Assembly: GCA_047495785.1 (NCBI GenBank)
Contig: JBLDXI010000023.1
Span: forward strand, 496,001 to 560,000
DNA: 64,000 bases
Direction: 5' to 3'
Source: Lepidodermella squamata
Taxonomy: Eukaryota; Gastrotricha
The stretch's first letter is position 1. Every line of letters starts with the position of its first letter. The notes beneath the pieces are model-generated. The model was given only the letters and a program-made list of their open reading frames with translations. It ran no database searches and was not told where the DNA came from. This document shows positions 1-9,608 of the stretch, piece by piece. Position numbers and translations under genes: made by a program.

Positions 1-1
1 A

Positions 2-2567
2 CTTCTGCTCGAGAACGGCGCCAATGTTGAGGAGACGAACGAACCAGCTAGAGATTACGAGTTCACAATGCAGCGAACCCCACTGCTATGGGCGGCATAC
101 CAAGGCCAGCTGGATATTGTCCGGCTTATGCTTCAAAAGTACGGCGCCAAATTGGACGCTGCCGATCGGGACGGCTATTCAGTTCTCAGCACACTTTTCC
201 AACTCAAAATTCAGCCGCAGAACTACTGGTCCTACGTCGCACTCACCAGCTACTTGCCTGGGGAATTGCTGAATTGGAGAAGCGCAAGGGGTCAAAACGC
301 TTTACACTTCGCCAGCCTTGTAAGCCCTACAGACCCGATGCCTTTCGTTCGAATTCTAGTTGAAAAGCATAAATTCGACGTCAATGCGAGAGATAACAAT
401 GGTTATACTCCTCTACTGATGGCGGCTAGAGTTGGCCGATCACTAGACCTGCTTCGTTACCTCATCGAAAAAGGAGCCGACCCGAAGGCGGCGACTGACG
501 CCGGTGAAAACTTGCTATTGAGTACTTGCCAAATCAGCAACAGACGCGAGGCTTTAAACTTCATCAAATTCGCTATTGAAGTCAGTGGCAACGACGTTAA
601 TTCTGAGATTGATGGGAAACGGTGTGACAGCCTGTTTCGCTACTCCGCCGGGTTTGACGCTGAGCACAACCGGTTTTGGATTCAACTCATTAAATACTTG
701 GTTAGTCAAGGATTCGATCTTAACCCGAGCAATGTGAATACCCCGCTGATGGTCGCAGCTGCGGCTGAAAGATCCTTGCCGTATTTGGAGACTCTGATTG
801 ACATGGGCGCCGATGTTAACGCGACGAATTACGAGGGCAAAACTGCGCTGGATTTGACGAGGCCGTCGCGTGATCAGGTTAACATTGGAGCTCTTGTAAG
901 GCGAAAGGCTGCTTGGAGCCGAAATTTCACACGCGTTGCTACTTTTTCGACGCCTAATCGACGGACAACTACTCGGCCAATGACTACAACAGACTCTGGC
1001 AGAAAGTCGATTGATGCTAAGATTGATTTCATGGCGGATGATGCGATTGAACTTGTTCCGGTCGAAATGGGTGGTCCGAAGCTTAAGATCAGGCCGCTGG
1101 ATCGCCGAAGCAACCTGACAACGAAGGTTGACATCAGTCCTGGTGATTATCAGCTCACCCAGGCCCAAGCTGAACTGGATGCGGTTAGTTTTATCTCATA
1201 GATATCTAGTTGAACAAAATGAATTAGCCGTGGGACAGTACGCGTTGATTTCACTCTTCTCTTTACAGAAATTTATCAAGTTCGTGACGGATGGCAACAT
1301 GGAAGGTATTCGTGATATGATAGAGCAGCAGAAGGCCCGAGGCAATGCCCTGCTCTTCAAGCTTCAACAATCCCCCATGTCACGCAAAGCAAATTACATC
1401 ACCATCCCAGCTGTGGCTGCTGCTCTCAGCTCTCAGTTAAAAGGAAACGACACTTTCTACATGGTCGCGGCGCTTCTTCAAAATGGCGGCGATGCTAACG
1501 CTGTTCATCCTGAAACTGGCTTAAGTGCTATAATGATGGCTGCTGCAAACGGCAGTTTCGAATTGGTTGACCTTCTGCTGGAATATAACGCAGATATCGA
1601 TATGGAAACTTTCTCGAAAAGGCCGCGGACTGCTCTCCTCGAAGCTGCTGCAGCCAATCAACTCGAAATGGTCGACTATCTTTTGTCAAAGGGAGCTATC
1701 GCCTACAAGGATGAGCTGATTTTCGCATTCGACGCAGGAAATAAAGTTCCGGTTTTGCCGTTGGTCAAATACGCTGTTGAGAACGTATCCAATTCAGTAA
1801 ATGGCACGGGCAAGGATGGCTATACCCCGTTTGTCAAAGCCGCTTTGCAATTGCGAAATAGTCCAGATCGCCTTGAAATTCTGACGTATTTGCTAGAAAA
1901 TGGAGCCGATGCTGACTCCAGGGTGTCCACAGATCGATTCTCAAACAAAACCTTACTTCACCTTTCCATTTTGGAGAAGGATTACAATTTGACGCAGTTC
2001 TTGACCGAAACTGCCAAGGCTGATGTCGAGGCCCGTGATGGCGATAATTTGACTCCGTTATTACTCGCAGCGAAGAATGGCGATGCTAAAAGCGTTGAAA
2101 TTCTGTTCAGCGCAAACGCAGATCGAAGTGCTGTTGATGACGATGGTAACACGCCTTTCCTTCTGCAATGTGCCAGCGCATATTCCCCGGATCAGCTAAC
2201 GGTTCGTTTCCTCAGGTTCGAAGATACGGATGCAAGTTCTCGGAACAACAACAACGAAACTTGTCTGGCGCTCCTGAAAGGCTGGCGAACAGATTTGAAC
2301 AGTTTGCCGGGCGTTTTGGTAAATCGAGGCTATGATATTAACAAAACGTTGCGCAGAGGCGACACTGCTCTTAATCTGTACATCATTAACGGCGGCAGTT
2401 CAGCGATTGCGGCTTTTCGAGATGCTGGGGCTGATTTGACGTTGAAAAATGATGACGGTCTGACTGCCTTGGATTTGGCTCAGATGTACGGCAACACAAA
2501 AGCTGTCGCCGAATTGAAGAAGCCAAGAGCTCGGCCTACGACGCGCGCACCAGCAAAAACCCGCTGA
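2..2567 (+). CDS. Ankyrin-repeat protein A1 (subfamily A), 5' partial
   Basis: Exons are 2-1183 (open to the left edge) and 1269-2567, giving at least 826 residues. The reading frame is already open at base 2 with LLLENGANVE, an ANK helix-loop signature, so the true start and signal exon lie outside the window. The 85-bp phase-0 intron (GTTAGT...TTTACAG) sits exactly where its paralogue at 28.5 kb has one. The first exon carries repeats such as TPLLMAARVGRSLDLLRYL and ends in a Thr/Arg-rich linker and the motif DYQLTQAQAELDA. The second exon opens KFIKFVTDGNMEGIRDMI and carries about ten more repeats (TPLLLAAKNGDAKSVEILF), ending in a short basic tail. ANK repeats are protein-binding scaffolds; no catalytic domain is seen. 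By analogy with its paralogues it is probably secreted. The visible frame is intact. Confidence 0.85.
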
Positions 2568-3879
2568 GAAATTAGCGAATCAAGAATCAAACTCTATCAT
2601 CCTCACAAATGCTTGAATATTTCTAAAAAAACTCAATTACTCGCGCCATCTTAGTGACCTTTAAATACATATTTGTTTTGACAAATTAACACACCAGCTA
2701 AATATCACCATAATTTATCTACCGAAATTTTATCTGAAATTCACCGAAATTCAGATCGGTATCTGAAATTCATACTTTCAGTAGATGAATAACTGCGTTT
2801 TTTTAGATTAATTAGGGTGATTTTGAGCATGATTTCCATAGAGGCGCCGAAATTGCGCAAAATAAAATCTAACAATAGAGCAGCCTGCAGGAATAGGTCT
2901 TACAGGCTGAATTTTTTTATTCGAAGATGGTTTGGTAAATGAGGACAGTGGGCGAAAAATGAGCCGGTTCTGCTGCAAGAATGACGAGTTTAGATTTTCA
3001 GAATTTTCTTGAGACGCAATGTCGGCGCCACAATGTCAGATAAATTGTGAGAATGAATGAGGATACTCACAGGGCCTTAGTTGAATTCCCAAGCTAAAAG
3101 TCCATTTTTTTATCACCCAAATTCGGTTTATTTATTTTCGGGTACAGAGAATTACCCTTCTGCTGTTTTTATTAACTAGCACAAACCAATAAAAATAATG
3201 GAAAAATCCCATTGAAATACCGAGCTGGAAAAGCCGGATTTTTTTTCTGAACGCCGGTAGCTGAGCAACAATTTCGTTTTATTTTATCTCTGCTCTAAAT
3301 TTTTTGCGTGAAACAGGATATTCAGAAGCGAGCAAAGCTTTAGGCCGCTTTTCGAAGATTTTTATCGATCCCATCTTGCAGAATGATCCCTGAAAAAATG
3401 ATGGCTTTACCCTATTTCACTAGCCTGGCCTATATCAAAAAGCCTAACTAGGCTGTGAACTGAGCTATATGGTTCATATTTTACTGAAATATTAAGGGTG
3501 GCTGAGTGACCGCCGCAAGAAACTGGGTGAGTGTAGCAGAAAGCTGGGTGAACGTCGCAATATCCAGTGTTTTGTACCATGATTGCATGTAAACTTTGCT
3601 ACATTCACTCAACATTTGCGACGCTCACTCAGCTTTTTGCAGCGCTCACCATTTAACTCAAATATTAACAATCACTGCAATCACTGCGCTCGGTGTGTCG
3701 AAATTGGGAAATTATAGTCACAAGCTGGACCTCTGTAAGAAAAATTATGCGAAAAGCAAAAAAATTCCTATAAATATCATAGCGCACAACAATAACGCAT
3801 AACATAAATTATCTCGCGCCTTTGCCATTTATTTTGTCTCCTATTTCCATCCGCATGCGCCGGGAAAGTAAATGAGAAG
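2568..3879. other. Intergenic, AT-rich
   Basis: No convincing coding sequence was seen. The first part is AT-rich 3' flank of the ANK gene. The only structured element is the small foldback at 3488-3665, listed separately. Confidence 0.5.
3488..3665. repeat. Foldback of ~22-bp CTGxGTGAGCGTCGCAA units
   Basis: Three tandem units of about 22 bp (core GCTGGGTGAACGTCGCAA) at 3500-3560 are followed by about three copies of the same unit in inverted orientation at 3595-3650. The two sets can pair as a hairpin. No transposase or clear target duplication was identified. Confidence 0.6.
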
Positions 3880-4466
3880 CTACGATGAGAGAAAATAAAC
3901 AAGCGAACCAAGCAAAGCCAGTTTTATGTCAGTAATAGCCAAGGATTTATAAGAGGCTGAGGAATCAAGCGGCAGAACCGTGACTGGCCTTAGATCGGAT
4001 CGAAACATGCTGAAAACGCTGGCTGTGTTAAGATCTCGGCCAGCTTGTTCATTCGATGATTCATCACGGCAATTTTCTGAACTTTCAACCGAGTTGCACA
4101 AATCCTCACAGCAATAACAGTGTGGGGCTAAGCCGATGTCCTCGTCCTCCATCAGAAGTTTAGATCCGCAGTTGAAGCTTTGCGTTGGTTCTCGAATGCA
4201 GTCATACAGAATCTTTGAAGAAAGATCTTTACTTTTATTGCCAGCTACAGTCTGAAAGTCCAAGATCTCAAAATGGCATGAAACAAATGGGAAAATGTTA
4301 CCAAACATAAGGCACAATCATTTTCGATTTCGATGGGTGATTCGTAGTTAGTTAGGCCTAATTTCGTCTCTAGATTCGAGTAAATAACACCTGTGTAGCA
4401 TTGAAGCCCTGTCGCAACGCCAAAAAGTAGGAAAAACACTAAAAAATGAGGTCTGGTAGAATGCAT
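3880..4466 (-). CDS. Ly6/uPAR-like GPI-anchored protein, copy 1
   Basis: Two exons on the minus strand, 4466-4302 and 4251-3880, joined across a 50-bp phase-0 intron (GTAACA...TTTCAG), give 178 residues. Residues 1-20 are a signal peptide (hydrophobic VFFLLFGVATG). The mature chain starts LQCYTG, the usual Ly6 opening, followed by CALC, YDC and NCG cysteines and ends its domain with CYCCEDLCNS, the diagnostic CCxxxxCN of three-finger proteins. The last 20 residues (ITDIKLALLGSLVYFLSS) are hydrophobic, as expected for a GPI-attachment signal. It should be an extracellular surface protein; ligand unknown. A nearly identical second copy lies at 12948-13417. Confidence 0.8.
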
Positions 4467-4803
4467 TAGGCCAAAAATGTGTACTGACTGCTACATATTA
4501 GGGCGGTAGGAGAGGAAGAGCTGTTATCGCATTTATTCGCGTTTTTACATGCGTGTCAGTACAAATAATCATACGGCTCATTTGTAAGCCCTGGAGCATT
4601 TGTAAACAACAAATTGCATAGTTATTTTCTCGGCAGCTCATTCGCTCAGATTTATTTACGTGCGCGCTAAGGACGACGCATTTACACGTGATAAATAGAT
4701 GATGATCAAATCGAACATGTAGCGAACAGGAATAAACAAGAGCTTATTTAGATCTTCATAATCAATTTTTCGACGGTCTTGGCCGTCCAGAATTTAGGAC
4801 GAA
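3894..4803. repeat. Segmental duplication, copy 1 (Ly6 gene plus upstream DNA)
   Basis: This stretch matches 12892-13749 almost base for base across the gene and 300 bp upstream, including the shared boundary sequences AATAAACAAGCGAACCAAGC and GACCGTCCAGAATTTAGGAC (one base differs in the latter neighbourhood). The near identity implies a recent duplication or conversion. A diverged third copy of only the upstream part lies at 62570-62775. Confidence 0.85.
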
Positions 4804-4958
4804 TTCAGTAATGGCGAGACGAAAAAGTCTGTTGATTTTACAAAGGTTTGCTTTCTTGGTCATATGCCCCGTTGTACTCTAAGAGTATGGGTTGTTTGAT
4901 GAAATCCAGGTGCAAATAATCCAGCGCCAATACAATCGCCAATATTGTGCTCTTCAAC

Positions 4959-5947
4959 CATAGATATAGTTCAGTAGAGATCGCCCACTCGCGTGAAAAA
5001 GGGTGTACGCCATGGGCGCCAGATGGTTAGCTGATTCATCAGAGGCTTGGAGGCCAAGTAAACAAAATATTCGATTCGTTTTTTGTCGGTTCCGATCGAA
5101 ATTTAAAAATTTCTCAATTTTTGTTGATGGTTCCAGATAGGTGACATTACAAGGAACGTGCTGGTTATTTTTTCATGATTTTTAACTAAATATGGACCAC
5201 CAAAATCAAAGAAAAATGATTTTGCGATTGGAAATAAAATGAATTAACACCAGTAGCGGAATCGAAATTGAAGCAGTTTTTTAGTGGTCCGTGTAGCACA
5301 GATCGAGCTCTACAATTTGATACTTGGAGCGGACTTGGATGAATTTTTATCGATTTTCTGCAATTTTTTAAAGGAATCGAGAACATAATTTACATTACTA
5401 TCCTTTTGTGATTAAGGTTTGGACTCTTTCCAACCACAACATGTGCATGCGGCGCACGTGCTGTCAACAAAGGTTCTGAATTGAATCCTCCACCAAGTCC
5501 AGATTTTTATTATGGATGAATCCACGTTCGATTTTCGAAAATGTCCAGAAAATCGATAAAAATTCATCCAAGTCCGCTCCAAGTATCAAATTGTAGAGCT
5601 CGATCTGTGCTACACGGACCACTAAAAAACTGCTTCAATTTCGATTCCGCTACTGGTGTTAATTCATTTTATTTCCAATCGCAAAATCATTTTTCTTTGA
5701 TTTTGGTGGTCCATATTTAGTTAAAAATCATGAAAAAATAACCAGCACGTTCCTTGTAATGTCACCTATCTGGAACCATCAACAAAAATTGAGAAATTTT
5801 TAAATTTCGATCGGAACCGACAAAAAACGAATCGAATATTTTGTTTACTTGGCCTCCAAGCCTCTGATGAATCAGCTAACCATCTGGCGCCCATGGCGTA
5901 CACCCTTTTTCACGCGAGTGGGCGATCTCTACTGAATTATGTCTATG
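4959..5947. mobile_element. Foldback DNA transposon with 402-bp inverted arms
   Basis: Arms at 4959-5360 and 5546-5947 are reverse complements of each other over 402 bp with only a few mismatches, around a 185-bp spacer. The tips read CATAG...CTATG. The flanks carry a perfect 8-bp direct repeat TCTTCAAC at 4951-4958 and 5948-5955, the target-site duplication. An 8-bp duplication fits hAT or P superfamilies. No transposase is encoded, so it is non-autonomous. The near identity of the arms suggests recent insertion or arm homogenisation. Confidence 0.9.
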
Positions 5948-6366
5948 TCTTCAACCGATCGAGTCTGTCGTTTGAATCTATCGCCTGATCCACAGTTGTT
6001 ACAGCACTGTCAGTGGAACAGTGCTCGAAATGAGATAACACCTTGGGGCACACTGTAACCGTGACCCTCAATCTCTTCAGCGTTATTAAGCCATTTGGCG
6101 GCAATAGCAACAAAGAGCAAATGCACCACGGTCGCGGATTGATCCTGGCACAGACAATAACAATACTGTAACAGAAGAAAATATCTTTCCATAGTGAATT
6201 TATTCGAGCTGAATATATGAAAGAGTGCGGCACGAGACCGCTTTTTTATGCCACCCAACATCCGCCAATTATAATGTTTATTAATTTCACAAATTAAATA
6301 ACGACTGTAAGAAACGATTAAACTCAGGGTCCACACTGATCCGATGCGAATGGGCAAGGGCTATGG

Positions 6367-7045
6367 CAGCGTTTCCCAAACCGTGTCCTATAGGAAACTC
6401 GTGTACTAAGCCAACTTTCAAGTGTCCTGTAGGATACTGGTGTCCTATGGGCCTCAAAATGATAGAACACAAAAATTGGTAGATCCACACTAAGAAACAA
6501 GACATTTTGGACCATTTTCAGACTCAAAATCTGGAAAAACCGTCAGCTAAAGCTCGCTTCAGTCGCGAGTTGCCTATTTATGAGATATTTTATGAAATAT
6601 TCTCCGATCAGACGGGAACCCTTACTTTCATGGTTTGGCTGAATCTCTGAGCTCTGAGACGATAAATGATAGAATCAATTTTTGAACTGACCCATGTCCA
6701 TTGTTATTTAAGCACTTTACATATTGCACCTTACGACATGATTAGTTTAAAATTCATAAAATTGATGAGTGAATTTCTGGGAAAACCCCAAGGCATGGCC
6801 TCAATTTTAAGATATTATAAGTCGTTTTTTAGTGTCGAATTCTACAAATTTTCTCGCTTCGCTCGCGTTTAGTTTGAATTTTATCCGGGATTTTATCAAT
6901 TTCGAGCTCGGTTGCCATCAAAAACCAAGCGATCAAATTTTTTCCCATTCCGAACCAAATTTCATTCATTTTAGCGAGGTGTCCTGCGAGCCATTCTCAT
7001 AGGACACTACTGTGTCCTACCAGACAAAAAGTTTGGGAACCACTG
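6367..7045. mobile_element. hAT-like non-autonomous element, 679 bp
   Basis: The left end CAGCGTTTCCCAAAC and the right end (reverse complement CAGTGGTTCCCAAAC) form terminal inverted repeats of the classic hAT type. The 8-bp direct repeats GGCTATGG at 6359-6366 and 7046-7053 are the target duplication. The element sits in sequence that otherwise matches intron 2 of the Cys-rich gene at 15283, where this element is absent. No transposase ORF was found inside. Confidence 0.88.
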
Positions 7046-7544
7046 GGCTATGGCATGAGAAATTTCGTAGAAAACAGAGATTAGAGTAGCGTTCGACTAG
7101 GATGATTTGCGCAGTAGGATTCTAAAATATTGCCAAAATTATTGACCGATTAGCAACAGCAATTTGCTTTCTTGGTCGCGTGACCAGTTTTTCACTTGTC
7201 AAGAACTTTATAACAAGCACGGCCAAATCAACGCAACTGAAAAGTGATTCCGGGTGGCTACTTCACCTCAATTTATCTCAAAAGACCCCATCTTCGATTT
7301 TTTCGAATTTTGGTTGCCGAGAAGCCTCCATCATGGGCTATGTAGGGACCCAATCCGAATTTCCGGCTGTCTATGCGTTGATTTTCTGGAATCTTTCAAA
7401 TCTTCCGAATTTTAGCAATCAATAAAATGGCGCGGGGCTGCTTGCGAGTTTTTTTTCGTGGTATGAATCGTGCTATTACATTGCAGATAAAGTCGTGGTT
7501 CATCAGCCGATTGCAAATGGCGAATGGGTTGTGACTGTTTATGG

Positions 7545-7700
7545 CAGGGCGCGAAGTACGGGGGGGAATGAGGGGTATCGTACCCCCAGTTCGGCAGGCC
7601 AAAGTGGATAAACCCCCAAAAAACCTCAGGGGGGACCCTTTGGTCATGAAATTGGGGCCCGAAAATACCCCCTAGCTCGAGGATCCTACTTCGCGCACTG
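7545..7700. mobile_element. hAT-like MITE, 156 bp
   Basis: Terminal inverted repeats are CAGGGCGCGAAGTACG on the left and CAGTGCGCGAAGTAGG (reverse complement) on the right, flanked by the perfect 8-bp duplication GTTTATGG at 7537-7544 and 7701-7708. The interior is GC-rich and palindromic with the GGGACCCTTTGGTC word that marks this family. Relatives lie at 15888-16053, 10184-11596, 29303-29456, 48077-48200 and 21985-22040. Confidence 0.88.
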
Positions 7701-7719
7701 GTTTATGGTCAAAATAAGC

Positions 7720-7943
7720 TCGACATCAATTAGCTCTCCTGTGATTTCGACGACATACAAGGAAACAACTTCCAACTTCATACAATTCGAATTCTGACGC
7801 CTAGCGACGAGGGAATCAACGATCGCCTGCAGCCGATTGTTGGAGCTATTTTCAGGGCAAGATCAGCTATGGAGTATCTACGACCACGCGATCGAACGTG
7901 AAATCTGAATTGTGGCCAATGGAATCGGCAGACTATGACCAGA
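7720..7943 (+). pseudogene. Relic of ANK linker exon
   Basis: This stretch aligns with the end of exon 2 of the ANK gene at 20403, from the Thr/Ser linker through TPSDEGINDRLQPIVGAIF to the ELWPMESADYD end. It carries frame changes (for example after GIFRARS) and has no flanking ANK repeats. It is a dispersed fragment of a subfamily B gene. Confidence 0.85.
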
Positions 7944-8039
7944 AAATGACTAGAAAGCCTGAGTTGCCGCGCAATTGTGAATAATATGTATCATTCGGAT
8001 CATAGTGGAATAAACGCAGTAAAACAGCCCGGCATATTG

Positions 8040-8660
8040 CCTGCTATCCCGGGCTGATTTAAACCCCGTCATGGCTCAAAATTTTGGCAGCACTTACTCC
8101 TATCTTCGATTTCTTTGAGCACGGAAACAAAAGACACGAAAATACTGAGGCGCCGAAACCCCCGCGACCACCTAAATTTTATTATTCTGTAAAATTAACG
8201 AGAAAATTAACAAAATTGAAGAATTTGCCGAAAAGACACGGGGACTAGCGGGCCAAGCCATTTTTGCCGTTAGATCAGCTGAAAAAATCCAGCGGAGGCG
8301 ATCATCATTGATAGAGACTTGAGCCAGCAGCAACTTGCGCCCAAACTTGCTCAAGAGCGGGCTCAGATCAATTCGAGAAACGGTGTTGTTCCAAAAGCGG
8401 ATGCTACAGCAAACAAGTCGCAAGCCGAGACCATTTCGTTGCCTTCGCTGGGTGACTGGCTGGTTGCCTGGAAATTCTTCATTCGTATTAGCAACCTGGC
8501 TTCTAGGCTTGACCAGCCAATTCGCAATTCGAGAGATAGGCTTGACGTTTTGCCCAAAATTGATGCCACCCATGTTGATGCGGACGGGCTTGAAAAAAAG
8601 AATTTTCAAATCGCAGCGAAAAAACGAAGAATGATGAGCGTTGAAAATGCGCAATTTTAA
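8040..8660 (+). pseudogene. Decayed ORF, Pro-rich then helical and basic
   Basis: Three consecutive stretches read like real protein in different frames: EHGNKRHENTEAPKPPRPPK near 8125-8190, then KINKIEEFAEKTRGLAGQAI near 8205-8290, then DLSQQQLAPKLAQERAQINS running to a stop at 8660. The last frame is open for about 115 codons and ends AAKKRRMMSVENAQF. The frame changes suggest small indels in a former gene or exon. An overlapping minus-strand ORF (8172-8654) looks like its antisense. No family was recognised. Confidence 0.35.
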
Positions 8661-9555
8661 GTTGGATTATCTATTTCGATATTTTCGGCAATTTCTAGTA
8701 AATGATCGCCTGCTGCAAACCAAGCTCGAGCCTGAGGATGATCTTCTTATTCTCCTAGCTCGAAATTCCGGTTTGAAAGTCGAAAGCTGACCGAGCCATT
8801 CAATTAATATATTTCGCGGGCTCGAGTGATCACGTCGATATCGTCACCAACTTGCACCAGTCGAATTTCGTCCGTGCAGGCCAATAGATTCCGAAATTAA
8901 GTACTTTTAATGAAGGGATACGAAATAAATTTAATACGAAATAAAGGGATGAGACTCGCGATTTTCCCAGTAAAAAATTGATGCTTGCGTAAAAAAGCTC
9001 TTATAAATTGTACGACGTCAGTTTTTCTCGCGATTTTTGAGCCGCTTTACGATGATAATTCTCGGACGGTTTCTGACTTCCAGAAGCATTTTAATGGAGA
9101 GATGCAAGCTGTGACGAGTTCATAGTATTATAGTCCCAAGGTTTATCATGAGAAGAGATGTCACGGCAGGTGTTTGACGCAAATGTTGTGTGTGTACTAG
9201 CAGAGCTAGCTCGGATTATCTTTTCACCGTATCTAAAGTAATTTACTACCCTGTTTTTTACGCGCTCCTCGTTGTAGCTATACTCCACTATACACATCAA
9301 ATGCGTAAATTAGGCGAAGCCGATGCTGATTTTTGTGTTCACTGGCTGGTTGCGTGTGGCTTTCTGCCTTTTTGTGTAGTCATTAAATCTTAACTGCAAT
9401 GGCTGTAGAAAATAAAATTCACACAGTTGATGCTGCTCGTGTGTGCTCGACGCGGCGGGTCGCTGGGCCGCTTCCATTTTATAATTTTTGGCCAATTTCT
9501 CTGTCACACGAATGCGACCGGTTCACCACGTCAAGTTCACCACGAGAAAGATGGA

Positions 9556-9563
9556 TATATAAG
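9556..9563 (+). promoter_or_regulatory. TATA box of Cys-rich gene copy 1
   Basis: TATATAAG lies 46 bp before the start codon at 9609. The paralogue at 15283 has TATTTAAG at the same distance, followed in both by the same GAGCTGAAGCGGCGG sequence. Confidence 0.6.
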
Positions 9564-9608
9564 AGCTGAAGCGGCGGTTGTTATATATCCACTTTCCATT
9601 TCTCCAAG

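Larger units (their letters stand above)
4467..9608. other. Transposon-rich intergenic region
   Basis: No intact gene was found. The region holds the 989-bp inverted-repeat element (4959-5947), a 679-bp hAT-like element (6367-7045), a 156-bp hAT-like MITE (7545-7700), an ANK linker relic (7720-7943) and a decayed ORF (8040-8660). The sequence around 6300-6360 and 7050-7170 resembles intron 2 of the Cys-rich gene at 15283, and 9160-9560 resembles the 5' flank of that gene, so it also contains duplication debris. Confidence 0.6.

Noticed and set aside
8172-8654. 160-residue minus-strand ORF.
   Set aside because: Antisense of a more protein-like plus-strand frame; composition poor.
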